The notes under the pieces are model-generated. The model saw only the letters and a list, made by a program, of their open reading frames with translations, did no database searches and was not told the DNA's origin. From the NCBI GenBank assembly GCA_963693365.1, contig CAVNZM010000003.1:4402001-4466000 (forward strand): a stretch of 64,000 nt of DNA, in the 5' to 3' direction. This DNA is from Amoebidium appalachense. Its lineage: Eukaryota > Ichthyosporea. Shown one piece after another: positions 51,659-63,747 of this stretch (positions are counted from its first letter, which is position 1; the number at the start of each line of letters is the position of its first letter). The position numbers were made by a program, and so were the translations under genes.

Positions 51659-52583
51659 CCCCCCCCCCCCAAAAAAAAAAAAAAAAAAAGGGGGGGGGGG
51701 GGGGAAGGAAAATAGGTGGGTGGGGATCCAATAAGCAGCAATAACACATACGGAAAACAAACCTTTTTTCATCGTGGATACCGCCTTGCTCCACCCTTTG
51801 ATGATCTGCAGCCAACCAAAATCAGCAATAAAACAGTTGGTACTTTTAAAAACAAACCCTTGTCAGAATTCTTAAGTGTCTTTTCATGTGTCATGCAGGA
51901 AACAAACATACACCGTTCCCGTTGTTGTAGGTATGATAGAAAACACGCAATAAGTGAGGGGTGGATGGTGTGGACGAGGGCAAGGGGAGGGAGAGAAGGG
52001 AGTTAGGGAGGTAAGGGGGGGGGGGGGGGGGGGGGGGGGGTGGGGTGTGTGTGTGTGTGTGTGTGTGGGGGGGGGGGGGTGGAGGAAGTAGATGGCGAGG
52101 GAGAGGGGAGTAGGTAGAGCAAGAGGGGGGGCCGGGGTGGAGGGAGAGGAGAGGTAGGTAGAGCAAGAGGGGGGCGGGGTGGAGAAGAAGGAGGGGGAGG
52201 CACCCAAGGGGGGGAGGGGGGGAGAAGAGGGAGGGCCAAAGCAAGGGTAAGCCTAGAAGCTGCCCTGTGAAAGGATTTACAGTATGTGTACTCCAGCCCA
52301 TAAATCTAATCCATCGAGTAACATCATCACACAAATAAGAAGTGTTCACAAAAAAAAAAATACTTGCCCTTCCCCCCCCCCCCCCCCCCCCCCCCCTCCC
52401 CTTCCCCCCATCTCTCCACCCCTTCCCCCACCTCTCCTTGTACCCCCCCACATCCCACCACTGCCCGGCACACAAAGCCTACACCCACACACACACACAA
52501 AAAAGCACACATGCACGCATGCACACACGATGATATATATATATATAGCACCGCACACACGCACACACGCACGTACACACACA

Positions 52584-52634
<51 letters not shown>

Positions 52635-52978
52635 AAAAAAACACTCATCCACGCACACAAGGGCAAAACAAAACAAGCAAACAAACAAACATCAATTTAT
52701 CCCATTACAAATCATGGGACGACAAGCAGGGCAAAATCCGGTAAATTTGCCACTCACCCTCTTGCTGCCGACAGAGAACTCAAACGGCATTTTCCGTTTT
52801 CTCGTGTTTCCAAATTCCGTCCCGTCTGCCAATGTGCCCACATCTGCAGGCCATCCAGCCACCCAATCAGCCTGACTATGCACAAAAGCATCTCTTTGCC
52901 AACCCTTCCTCCCCTTCCCCCTACCCCCCTCTCCCCCCCCCCCCCCAAAAAAAGCAAAAAAACTTCAATGTTACGAAG

Positions 52979-53031
<53 letters not shown>

Positions 53032-53167
53032 GCAGAGTGCAAGGTGGCGGAGGGAGGGGGGGGATGCGGTACACAGAAAAAAGGATGTTCCACACACCGA
53101 GTGCAGTATGTTTAGTGGTATTGCCAGAAAGAAATCCCAAAAGAACATAAACCGAGTTCATACTTGA

Positions 53168-53200
<33 letters not shown>

Positions 53201-53546
53201 TCCTGCACACTCCCCATCTCCCTCCAAGCCCCTCCCCCCTCCCCCCTCCCCCCAATTTCAAAACAGATAGAACGGGAGGGAGGGGGAGGGGAAAGAATTG
53301 TAAGCACGCAAAAGAAAGGGAAAAAAACCACAAGAAATGTGAACGGGGAGCGATGTGTGAGCTGACAGGAGTGCTGCTGGTGGTGGAATAGTGGTTTTCG
53401 GCAGAGGCAGAAGGGATGGGGGAGGGGGGGGGTCAAACGTGTTCGTGAAAGAGTTACGTGACTGCTGTGGGAGTGTGTTGTGTGTGCGTGTGTGCGTGTG
53501 TTCGTGTGTCCACAGATATGGCACGTGATCCTGTGTGAGTTTGGCG

Positions 53547-53634
<88 letters not shown>

Positions 53635-53789
53635 ATCACGTGTGTGTGTGTGTGTGTGTGCGCGTCCATTGTCTGTTTGTGTGCGTTTGTGTGCATGTTA
53701 GGGTATTCAATATGTGCGTGCGTGTGCGTGCGTGCGTGCATGCAAGCGCGCGCGTGTATGTTTGTGTGCGCCGCATGCGCGCGCGGGTG

Positions 53790-53865
<76 letters not shown>

Positions 53866-53903
53866 CCTCCCTCCCTCCCTCCCTCCCTCCCTCCCCCCTC
53901 CCC

Positions 53904-53962
<59 letters not shown>

Positions 53963-54450
53963 CATTTGCACCCGTGTGCATGAACCTCTCTGTCCGTGTT
54001 TGTGTAATTGGTTGGATCTCACAAGTTTGTAGTGTGTAAAAATAAAAATGTCCAGTATTTCATGCGGTGATCATGAAGAAGGGGTGGAGAGGGGAGAAGG
54101 ATGGTGGCAGTGGCGGTGGGGGTGGGAGAGGGGTGAGGGGGTGGGGGAGGTGGGCAGAGGGCCGGGGGAAGGGGGGAGGGGTGCGGGGGAGGAGGGGGGG
54201 GAGGAGACTCACAGTGAACGGCGACAACCTGCCCAAGGAACGGACTGTGCTCCCCCGTGCCCTCCCTCAGCACTTTCTTTACCACCTTCCCATCACCAGT
54301 AACATCCTCCACTCGGAGCACTTTCTTGAATTCATGTTCTTGGCTCTGCGTCTCATCCACTGCAGATTCACTGGTAGACACAACCTTTTCGGTGGTTGTT
54401 GGCACACTGAGAGAGTTTTCACCCTTCTTTTTGCTCTTTGTTTCTGACAT
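50840..54450 (-). CDS. FKBP-type peptidyl-prolyl isomerase, four exons
   Basis: Exons, 5' to 3': 54450-54213, 52843-52758, 51805-51763, 50952-50840; phases 1, 0, 1; 480 nt, 159 aa, TAA stop. Residues 1-50 are a Ser/Lys/Glu-rich extension (MSETKSKKKGENS) without signal peptide. The FKBP domain follows: VLREGTGEHSP, VVAVHYVGTLADGTEF, MPFEFSVG, RIIKGW, HPDYAYGADG and IPPNSTLTYELEL. Aligned to FKBP12, the pocket residues Tyr26, Phe36, Phe46, Phe48, Ile56, Trp59 and Tyr82 are kept. Asp37 is replaced by Gly, and Phe99 by Tyr. Cytosolic or nuclear proline isomerisation is expected; weak FK506 binding is inference from Asp37. An upstream in-frame ATG at 54549 exists, but MSETK is preferred as a typical start. 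Confidence 0.88.
53548..53945. repeat. (GT)n and (CT)n block in FKBP intron 1
   Basis: About 42 GT units (53548-53632), a GC-rich variant zone, about 35 CT units (53790-53860), (CCCT)n, a C run and (CT)n again. Confidence 0.95.
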
Positions 54451-54993
54451 GGCTATTATGAGAGTGGGCAAAAGGTGGAAAACGTTGGAATAGTGCTTGG
54501 AAATGGGCTTTGAGCTGTCAAAAAAAAAAGAGAGAAAACGTTCCCCCAAAAAACTGAGCTGGTCAACAGTTGAAGTGGACTGATCAAAGATATGAAGTTG
54601 CGAAAAAACGGCATGTTGCTTACGTGATTCTGGGAAGCAATAAGCGAATAAATGACCTTAATTAAAAAGTAGCCAAAATAAGTGTCACACGTCGTATCGT
54701 TGAATTGGCATTTACCATTATAGTAATTGTCTTTACTACTGTTTTCTAACTTTAATAATTTTCACATTAGAACAAAACTATAAAAAAGTCTAACTCATTT
54801 TTTCCCCTCTTACTCGTTCTGTCATACGTGCACCAGGGGAAGATGATTCACTGAAGTGCAATACTGATTGAATTTTAGGTCAACCAATAGGATTCGTTCC
54901 TGGCGACCGTATTTTACCGCTAGGCAGCTAGGTCGGCTTAGCCTGCAGCATGAGAAACAGGGCCCCTCGGGGCCCCTCGGGCCCTCGGAGGGT

Positions 54994-55160
54994 TGGGGGG
55001 GGGGGGGGGGGGGGGGGGAGGGGGAGGGGGGGAGTAGGGGGGTTGAGCTGGCCAAAGGCCCAATTACTGAGGGGAGGGGAGAGGAGGGGGAGGGGGGGGG
55101 GGAGGGGGGGGGGAAGGAGAGGGGGGGGGGGGGGGGAGGGGGGAGGGGGGAGAGGAGGGG
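54994..55160. repeat. G-rich tract
   Basis: Poly(G) with scattered A, next to a short palindromic GGGGCCCCTCGG duplication (54960-54985). No gene. Confidence 0.85.
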
Positions 55161-55313
55161 GTGGGAGCTGCTGTTCCGCGAGTGGTCAGGTGCCCACCCC
55201 TGGCTAACAGTACCGTACTTCCAATCCACCGAACATGCATGCCGATACAGACCCAAAACGAAGTCGGAATGGTTACCAACTGAAGTCTTTGTCGTGAACG
55301 TGGCGAATCATAC

Positions 55314-55382
55314 CTCACCAAACACATCAGGCAGCCCGAAATCACGAGGCCCCTCTCGATCTGGCAGATCCAGTTTGAATGT
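55314..55382 (-). CDS. Possible 69-nt exon of an unidentified minus-strand gene
   Basis: Bounded by GGACAG|ACA and GAG|GTATGA, phase 0 at both ends, open and coding-like: it begins TFKLDLPDREGP and ends GLPDVFGE. No partner exon could be joined with confidence, and I do not recognise the peptide. Confidence 0.35.
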
Positions 55383-56278
55383 CTGTCCAGTGCAGAACAA
55401 CGTGCAAAAACCAACACATAAAGCAACAGGAGCAGTTTACGACCCACCCGGGGGAAGAGAGAGAAGGAGGGGGGGGGGGCTGGGGGCTGCATGGTCGGAC
55501 ACTGGAAAAAAATTCATGCTCCACAACATCAAAGGGTGGCCAGTGAAAGCTTTTGTACAAATGCAGCACACAGGCCGTTCTTCATGCTGAGGTTTTATCA
55601 CTCAATGGCACAGTTGCGCTGAATCTATGCATGTCTCATCCTTTCTAGTCCTCCAGAATAGCATTTAAAATCCAACCCCCCCCCCCCCCTCCCCCCCTCC
55701 CTCCCCCCCCCCCCCCCGCCTACCCACCCATCCACGAGTCTCTCTCGCGTTGCCTAATGAAGATACAATCCATCCTCCACCAATGCCGATAATACAAGAA
55801 GAAACTCTCCCACGTATTTTTCATTTTTCCAACTAACGCATGCACAGCCGTCAGAGCTGTCCAGAAAGTCCAAAAGGTGGGTCAACACTACGGTGAACTG
55901 TACCCTCTGGCCATAAAAAGCCAAGTTTACGGGAGTCTGCTAAAAACATACAGAACGTCAACCTGTTCCTTCATGCTGTATTTACCATAGACGGGACCAG
56001 TCCTAGGTTCAACTAAACGTATGTAACTGAGAGAGATGATGCTGTGTGTAATGGCATCTTGAGTAAAGACTCGTGATAAGCAGGTTTTGTACAAGTGCAA
56101 CGCCGGCACGCGCTAAGAGCTAAATGAATGTCAAACCCCGTGCAAGTCTTGTATGTGTGTAAGTGCGAGTGTTTTGTGTGTGTGATTATTCGCCTACTGG
56201 AAAGCAGCCATTAAACATAACCGAAATACTAAAAACGGAGAAAAAACACGGAAACGCAGTGAGAAAACTACCGATCAC
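55383..56278. other. No gene recognised
   Basis: Unique sequence with a C tract at 55675-55717. Two similar short blocks (TTTTGTACAAATGCAGCACA at about 55551 and TTTTGTACAAGTGCAACGCC at about 56085) hint at an old dispersed repeat. Confidence 0.4.
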
Positions 56279-57058
56279 TTAACCCTTTCCCTCCTCTACC
56301 TCCACCTGCAGTCGTTGCCTCTCCTCCTTGTACTCTGGTTCAATATGTGCCTTGGACATGACCGGTGTCGCTGAACCATGCACTTCCTGGACGTGCTTGT
56401 TAAGAAGATGGAACCTCTGAAACGCTTGTGTGCACCCTTCATGAGTGCATGAATACATGTTACGCTTTGGTGTTACTGGGACCGATCCTGCCCCGTTGCT
56501 TCCGAGTGTGGATGTGCTCATGGAGTGGAAGGAACGAGGCGAAGACGCTGGGCTATCCATCGGCCCACCCATTCGTGCGGGGATGTTTTTGAATAGCAGT
56601 GCCTCTTCGCTAAGTAAGTATCCCTCCTGCGGTGACTTGTCGTTGTTATCAAAGTGGGGCATCGATCTGCTCTTTTTCAAAGGCCCGGACTTGTCTTCTG
56701 GAGAGCCCGCCTTTGAACCGAAGGATTTGCTTTTGGAAAGTGTAGGGGAGTCGGGGGCTTTGAGATGTGTGTTGTCAATCCCTATTGCCTTTGCCCTTAG
56801 CCGCGTGAGTGTCGAATACCAAGAAGACCTTTCTTCTCTCTCAGCTGTGAGGTCTCCTTCGCTTGATGGGAGCTTCTTCTTCCTAGATAACGTGCGCTTA
56901 AAATGCTGGAACATGTTCTCCTTGGAGTCATTCTGGCTTTTTTTAGAAGGTGATTTGCGCAACCTCAAGGTTCCCTCTCCCGTGTCCGATGCGTCTGACT
57001 GCATGTTCCAGCTTGGATCATCTTCGAGGTCGATCCCCGGTTTACCTCGTAGAGTCAT
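56279..57058 (-). CDS. Single-exon protein with one C2H2 zinc finger
   Basis: An intact 259-codon frame from ATG 57058 to TAA 56279. One classical finger near the C-terminus (about residues 202-227): YSCTHEGCTQAF then HLLNKHVQEVH, i.e. C-x4-C-x12-H-x4-H. The rest is basic and Ser/Pro-rich with kinase/14-3-3-like sites (KKSRSMPH, SKSKSFG, FKRTLSRKKK), suggesting a phosphoregulated nuclear or cytoplasmic adaptor. It ends with a charged ERQRLQVEVEEGKG tail. Lone fingers are often protein- rather than DNA-binding. Upstream 5' exons are possible because GAGGTAAAC, a donor-like site, lies just after the ATG, but the frame needs none. Confidence 0.8.
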   Translation of the reverse strand: MTLRGKPGIDLEDDPSWNMQSDASDTGEGTLRLRKSPSKKSQNDSKENMFQHFKRTLSRKKKLPSSEGDLTAEREERSSWYSTLTRLRAKAIGIDNTHLKAPDSPTLSKSKSFGSKAGSPEDKSGPLKKSRSMPHFDNNDKSPQEGYLLSEEALLFKNIPARMGGPMDSPASSPRSFHSMSTSTLGSNGAGSVPVTPKRNMYSCTHEGCTQAFQRFHLLNKHVQEVHGSATPVMSKAHIEPEYKEERQRLQVEVEEGKG

Positions 57059-59728
57059 ATTCGATGCCCGTGGCTATATGCCCTGCTATACTATTAAAAG
57101 AAGAAATAAGCATATATATGCAGTGCCTTCGTGGCTCGTTTCTCGAGGAAGGGCCGAAAGGCCGAAGATGTGCTGCCGTCGTGCTTGTGTGTTTGTCTTT
57201 GTATGTGCAAAAGAATTTACTAAATAATTTCCAAATAAATCAGAGAAAGAAGAACCGTAAACGTATTTCTATATGTTATCATCTAATCCTTAACACATTC
57301 ACAGGTGATGTTTTACGTGTACAGAGTACAGTCGGTCCGTTGCTGTGTGCAGTGCTCGGTGTGGAAAGAAACAGAGTGGTTGGTGCGAGCCTGGGTTTGA
57401 AATCCGGATACAAGATTATCCTCCAGTGGGAATTGGGAAATTTATTAACCACGGTAGGGATCGCTGCTATTGTTTCCGTGAGAACAAAACATTTAGGGAA
57501 TAAATAATTTTATTTTTTTTAAAAAATTACTATGAAGTCACTAACGATTGTATACTGATTGAAATGAGCAACGGTAGAACCAGTCAGTGAAGCGCAACAA
57601 ACAACGACGCCTGGTACATATCTTGTGCGTGGATATACTTGACTTCATTGCAAGCCTGGAAATGAACCATAAGTTTCGACCAATCAGCTGTCGCGTGCGA
57701 CCGACATGGGTGCGTAGTTCACCAATTAAAGCAGCGAACGCCCGTGGTCTTATGGCAATATGCTCACGACCATCCAGGCGATTGATTGGTGTGAGGTCCT
57801 TGGGGGCTCGTCTGGACCGTCACAACAATCTCCGATCGTTAAAGGCAGTAAATACTATATGTACAATAACAATCTTTTTTCTTATAGAACTTAAAAAAAT
57901 AATAGTTGTAGTAGTTGTTATTGTTCTGGGTCTAATTAGATACATATTCGGGACCCCTATTCTCGGACAATAAAAGAAGCACCACGAACCGGCATACGCA
58001 GGCACGCCGGGCGGCACGGTCTCAAAACTCTTAAAGGATTGGTTAAGGATCATTAGACTATAAGTCTCGGATCATGCAACGTAGCTCCGGCCAGCCAACC
58101 GTCGATTGGCGACCCCCGAAGGGCCGCAGCCTACAGGCACGTCTTTTTTTCAGAGGGCCGTGCTACAGGGTGCTGGGGCTGTGTGCCTTGCCTCGTGCGT
58201 GTGCATCGCATGCATGTGAATGCAGCACATACAGTATACCCAGACACAGACAACACTGTGAACGCACAACACTGCACACATGTGCAGGCACACACGTGCA
58301 GGCACACACACACACACACACGCACACGCACACGCACACACGCACACGCGCGCGCACACAACGTTGTGTGGCACTGCACACACATGTGTAGACACACGCG
58401 GTACACATACGCACACACACACACACGCACGCACATGTACACGTGCGCACGCGTACGCACGTGCACACAGAGTGAGCACACACAAAGCGCACAAGCACCT
58501 GACCCATAAATTTGAGCCCACATCATACACAAAACATACAGACTGGTACTAATATCACACACACACACGTGTACACACACACACACACACACTTCACACA
58601 CACACACACACAATTCATGTATATCGACATATGCAGTAGACATGGCTTGCAATTGAGAAAAACCACCACAATAGAGAACATGATCATGAGTGCAATTCCA
58701 AGCCATGCATATGTACATCTACTACATACAATGCCATGTCACAATACATGTACAGTCCGTGGGCATGTAGCCCAGAATGAGGCCGGCAACTGATCACGAG
58801 AATACACCACGATAATAATGAGAGAACAAAGTGTATCCACAATAAATGCCCAGGTTCTTATTATTAAGTTTCCTTTTCACTACAGTGGTGCCGCCATGTG
58901 TATGCGTCAAAAATGCAAAATATGCATGGAACCTGCTGGAAGAGACTCTCCAAGTATTTTATTTGTCTACTATGCCGCATATACAGTTACTGTACTGGTC
59001 GATCCAGGAACAGTGATTCCTGATGATGTGATGTGCAGTGCTCTCAGCCTGATTATGTCCGTACAACCCCATGATATCATTCTATCCCGCAAAGTAAAGC
59101 CCTCTAGACCTGAGTCACTTAGGTATATGCTAATATATGATGTATAATTAGCTTCCATACCGATGATGATATGTGGTCCTTGCCTTCGTAATTGTCAACT
59201 CTTTGAACATTAGATAACATAGAAATTCGAAAATCCAAGAAAGTGTGATGCAGTCTGAATTCCTATATTCGCACAACGGTTAGTCAAGCAGTTACGAAAT
59301 CTACTGCCCATACTCCAGAACCCTACCAACAAAACAGAACATTTCAGTGGTTCACGAATTTTCCTGATAGAGACATGCACACCAAACTCTGTGCACTCAG
59401 TCTACTACAGACTTGAATAAAAATGCCCCCCAAAAACACGCAACTACTCATGCAAATCTATAAAATGAATGCTGATCGTCACAACCATAGAAGTTCACCA
59501 CTGAATTGATGAACGAGACAACCGTGTGAATTTAGTCTGCCCCATTTAGGGATCTTCTTTCCTTGCTAAACTACATAAAGTGCCTCTTTCCTTTTCAAAT
59601 CAAACAAGAAACGGGAAAATAAAAAAAAACCGTTCTTTATTTCTTCCCAGACAAGATAAACATCCTCTACATTTGTTCCATAATCAATATAAAAAAAAAC
59701 AAAAAAAAACACAGAATTTCTTGTTAGA
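57059..59728. other. Intergenic, no gene recognised
   Basis: Unique AT-rich sequence (57100-58130), (CA)n/(CACG)n at 58300-58620, then unique sequence to 59700. Open frames at 57587-57973 and 58818-59147 lack codon bias or family resemblance. Confidence 0.5.
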
Positions 59729-59879
59729 CTACACAAAGTACCTCTTTTCCTTCAACGGCACCACCCAGCTGCCCGTGCTATCCTGCAGGCCGTATTCGAT
59801 ATCCACAACTAGCCCACGGAGCTTTTTGGTGTCCGTGCGGCACGTCAACTTGCCAACCACAGACTGGCCAGGCTCCACT

Positions 59880-59910
<31 letters not shown>

Positions 59911-60003
59911 CGTGCGCGTGCGTTTGTGTGCGTGTGTGTGTCTCTGGGCGATATACATGCATGACGAAGGGTGTGTGTTAACCGAGATATTCACGCCTGC
60001 CCC

Positions 60004-60066
<63 letters not shown>

Positions 60067-60195
60067 AAAAGCCCCTCCTTCTACTATCACACACAAACAC
60101 AAACACATACACGCAACCACCACATTCCCCAACACCCTCCCTATATCGACCGTGTTCAAAAGACAGTGAAAGTATTTGAGAATCCCAACCATTTT

Positions 60196-60232
<37 letters not shown>

Positions 60233-61000
60233 CCCCGAACTTTCATAGATATTCCATTCTTATCCCATCTGCATAAAGGCAAGAAACACTTCCAGCCAAA
60301 ATCCTTACGAAAAGAACGTGCTTTTGGGGGAGGGATAAGAATGGTCCAAGAAAAATCATAAGGAGGGGCGTACCGGTCATGGCTTCCGGCAGGTAGAAAA
60401 GTGTCTGCTTCCAGTGTGTAGGTGTGGCCTCCGGTCCTGCACCACACGCTGGTTAGCATCCCCCCTCCCCTTCCACCCCCCCCCCCCCCCCCCCCCCCCC
60501 CCTCCCCTCCCTCCCTCCTCTCCTTCAATCTTCACGGTAGAAGGGGTGGGAAAAAATGGATAGCCCTCCGAGTCCCCACGGGGTGGGTTAACGGTACAAA
60601 ATTTCTTGTTTCCTCTGGTTTTTCTGAAAGTTCACTGCGGTACAGAAAAACCATAGGAGGGAGTAAGGGAAGGCGCAGGCAGGGGAGTGAAAGGCGATGT
60701 GTTTGTGGTCGCTGATTGGGGTTTGGGGGTGTGGAGGTATGGGGGAGCAGGGAGCAGGGGACGGCGGCGGGGGGAGGGGGCGCCGAGGGGAGGGGGGGGG
60801 GGGGGGAGATGACAAAACACAGCTGAAATGAAAAAGAACCTTAACCTCCCATCTTCATTTGGCAGCACCCTTATATAGACCAAAAACGAGGCCAGAAAAA
60901 GCAAAAACTACAACACAGTGCAGTACCCACCACCTCATCACCTACACAACAAAAAGCAATCGAAGAAAAACGTGGGCTGCCATTCACAAATCCATCCCCC

Positions 61001-61036
<36 letters not shown>

Positions 61037-61424
61037 CCCATCCCTCTCCTTCTCCCTTCGCTCTCTCACTCTTTCTCTAAAAATATAAGAGATTCTCAGC
61101 CACGGCTATCACGCCAACCTTACCACACACACCAAATAAGCAACCGAAAAGTTTGGAAAAAACCTTACCTGTCGAGAAAAATACGGTATTTTTGCATCCG
61201 GCCTCGAATATAATGTCGAAATACGACATGAGAGCATGCACGTGCCCAGCCCGGGTCACCAGCAGGTGGAAGGGTTTGCTGAATTCGGTCTCCCCGACCT
61301 TGAGGGTGCACATGTTGAAGTCCTGCACAGTAATTTTTGTTAGGGGTACGAAGAGAATACTTGAGGCATAGTCGAGGGTTTTGTTGGGAAAAACATTTTT
61401 TGCCCAAAAAAGAAGGCCCCCCAC

Positions 61425-61461
<37 letters not shown>

Positions 61462-61534
61462 CTTCATTGTTTGAAAAAGAACCCCCCCCCCCCCCCACAC
61501 ACACACACCTACCCACCCACCCACAAAAACACAG

Positions 61535-61570
<36 letters not shown>

Positions 61571-62380
61571 GCACGCACGCACGCACGAGAAAAAAAAAAG
61601 AAAAGAAAATAAAAAAAAGGGAAAGGAAAAAATGGAACTCCGAATCGGGGAATCGAACCCCGGCCGCCACGGTGAGAGCGTGGAATCCTAACCACTAGAC
61701 CAATTCGGATGTTGAGAGCCCCGGCCACAGCGCAACTACGAACTTTAGAGACGCCCATTCATTATAACTTGTCAAATATCCTTGCCTTCTCGGCCGTATG
61801 TAGAATAACTAATCTATTAGCTGGGTGCCCGGGGGGCAACAATGTTGTGCAGCTTATTGACCGGGCTCTTGAGCATTTCCCTTGCGTTGTGTCTATAGAA
61901 CTTTTCTAAAAAAAAACTGGAAAACATCCCACAAGGGGACCAGAATTTTTCAAGAATCAACTTGAAGTCCGGAAAACCACCACATACGTTCTCATATTAG
62001 CAACCACCTGGTACACCCTAAGCCAATCCGCAGTTGGCATTATTGAACTATTGAGATTCGCATCGAAATAAAGACAAACAGGTAGACACACATACGCCGG
62101 GGGGGAGGGGGAGGGGGGGGAGGGGGGGGGGGGGGGGGGGGGGAAGGGTCATATGATTGCAGGAACTTTTATCGAGATGGACCCCTCCTCCGCCCCCTCC
62201 CCCTCCCCCCCCCCCCCCCCTCCCGCTTCACCCAAACATGGGAAAACGAACGAACGAATAAACAAAGAAACATATATAAACAAACACACCATAAAAAAGA
62301 AAAAGAAAAGAAAAGAAAAAAGAAAAGAAAAATGAACGAACGAAAAAAAAAAAAAAAAAAAAGCAAACAAGAACACACAC

Positions 62381-62412
<32 letters not shown>

Positions 62413-63059
62413 GAAAAAAAGACGCTCCGAAGAACATATCATATTCCAGTACATAAAACATGAGCAGGCGGTTTCAAGAAGAAGACACGTACCGCAAGGA
62501 CCCCCTTTGAGGTGATGATGCCACTGCCAGGGACTACCTCCACACTGCTGTCCTTGGAGAACATCTCACGCATGGCCGACATCTTAAATCCTAATTGCGC
62601 GCACGCAAGAAGATTAGATTAGGAAAGGATCGGTTAGGTATTTCAATTAGCGATTCTAGCGACCATTTTCACGCTACTGTACTTGGTGAACATCTCACGC
62701 ATGGCCGACATCTTAAATCCTAATTGCGCACACACAAGGAGATTAGATTAGGAAAGGATCGATTAGGTATTTCAATTAGCGTTTCTAGCGACTATCTCCT
62801 CACTATTGTGTTCGGCGAACATCTCACATATTGGCCCACATCTTAAATTCTGATTGCGCACAAAAGGAGATTGGATTAGGCAATTTAGAGGATACCCTAT
62901 ATTGCTTTCATATACAATCGATAGGGTATGTGACCTAAACCAGCACGCTCCGCAGGCAATTAAGCAGGGTGGGTCAGAAGAAAGTGGGGAAGAGCGAAGC
63001 GACTGAGCGAAGGCAGTATATGAGCCGTAGAGAGAGTATGTTCTCTCCAAAAAGCCACC

Positions 63060-63090
<31 letters not shown>

Positions 63091-63537
63091 GGGGAAAGCA
63101 AAACTAAAAATCTGCAAATAACACATATACCAGGTTGTGCCTTTATGTGCTTGTAGAATAGGTAAAAGTGACGATATGGAAATTCACATTTACAAATGAG
63201 GGGTGGCGGGATGAAGGAAGGATATGCGAGCAGGCAGAAGTGTGTGTGTGTCTCCCGCATTTGTGTTTGTGTATGCTTCGATAGGTTGAGAGGGAATGCG
63301 GCACAATGTAAGTGAAGGAGGATGGGGGGGGGGGGGGGGGGGGAGGTGGGAGGGGGGAGGGAGGGGAAAGGGGGGGGGAGGTGGGTTGAGGAGGGTTAGG
63401 GGGAAAGAGGGGGGGGGTTGGGGGGGGGGGGGGGGGGGGGGGGGTTGATTTAGAAATACCATAAACGTCGTTCCAGAAGGATAGCCGGCCTTGATCCTCG
63501 AACCCAGTTATGTACATGGTGGCCTGATCCGGGTGAA
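59729..63537 (-). CDS. Protein arginine methyltransferase (type I PRMT), C-terminal exons
   Basis: Exons, 5' to 3': 63537-63460, 62590-62493, 61322-61169, 60436-60374, 59877-59729; phases 1, 0, 1, 1; stop TAG 59731-59729. Upstream exons, including the SAM-binding motifs, lie beyond the window. The recovered part is the beta-barrel/dimerisation half: HPDQATMYITGFEDQG, WNDVYGFKMSAM, DFNMCTLKVGE, GHVHALMSYFDI, and the PRMT hallmark THW loop in PTHWKQTLFYLPEAM, ending VPLKEKRYFV. This layout fits PRMT1/3/6/8-type enzymes that asymmetrically dimethylate arginine using S-adenosylmethionine. The last-exon acceptor is the end of a (CA)n tract on the sense strand. tRNA-Glu sits in the intron between 61323 and 62492. 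Confidence 0.88.
60005..60064. repeat. Poly(C), 60 uninterrupted C
   Basis: The longest homopolymer in the window, in the last PRMT intron (poly(G) on the sense strand). Other C runs lie at 60199-60229, 60478-60502, 61007-61034 and 61428-61458. Confidence 0.95.
61638..61709 (-). tRNA. tRNA-Glu(CTC): tRNA-Glu (anticodon CTC)
   Basis: 72 nt that fold perfectly. Acceptor stem TCCGAAT/ATTCGGA; A box GGTCTAGTGGTTAGGATT; anticodon stem CCACG/CGTGG with loop CTCTCAC (anticodon CTC); T stem CGGGG/CCCCG with TTCGATT loop (B box GGTTCGATTCC); discriminator G. A pol III terminator of six T (plus A run at about 61627-61632) follows. No intron. It lies inside a PRMT intron on the same strand. Confidence 0.97.
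62560..62880 (-). repeat. Three 129-bp tandem units covering the 5' part of a PRMT exon
   Basis: The block ACATCTCACGCATGGCCGAC with the following AAATCCTAATTGCGC acceptor region begins at 62561, 62690 and 62819, an exact 129-bp period. Unit 1 is the functional exon (62590-62493). Unit 2 keeps the acceptor and an open frame (FKMSAMREMFTKYSS) but no donor. Unit 3 has decayed, with a frameshift and stop. Confidence 0.85.
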
Positions 63538-63655
63538 CTGCACATGCACTTACGTAAGTCGGTGCACTTGGCCTTGCAGGTATGGGGTGGGGTCACGGGG
63601 TGGGTGGATGGGTGGGTGTTGGCGGTGGTGGTGGCGGTGGTGGTTTGGGGGGGGG

Positions 63656-63743
63656 TTGAATGCGTCAAAAAGTACGAAGTACACAAGAACAAACGGATAA
63701 CACGATGAAGAATGCAAGCCATACATAAAGAGTATGCATGGGG
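63656..63743 (+). repeat. Poly(G)-bracketed repeat, subfamily 1
   Basis: TTGAATGCGTCAAAAAGTAC, GAAGTACACAAGAAC, CGGATAACACGATGAAGA and GCAAGCCATACATAAAGAGT, bracketed by GGGGGGGGG before and GGGGGAGG after. Very close to 48789-48893. Confidence 0.8.
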
Positions 63744-63747
63744 GAGG

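Noticed and set aside
57587-57973. 128-codon frame ending in a hydrophobic Val/Ile stretch
   Set aside because: The hydrophobic part comes from (GTA/GTT)n-like AT-rich DNA; no domain or splice context.
58818-59147. 109-codon frame with CKICMEP
   Set aside because: Too few cysteines for a RING or similar domain and no supporting neighbours; likely chance.
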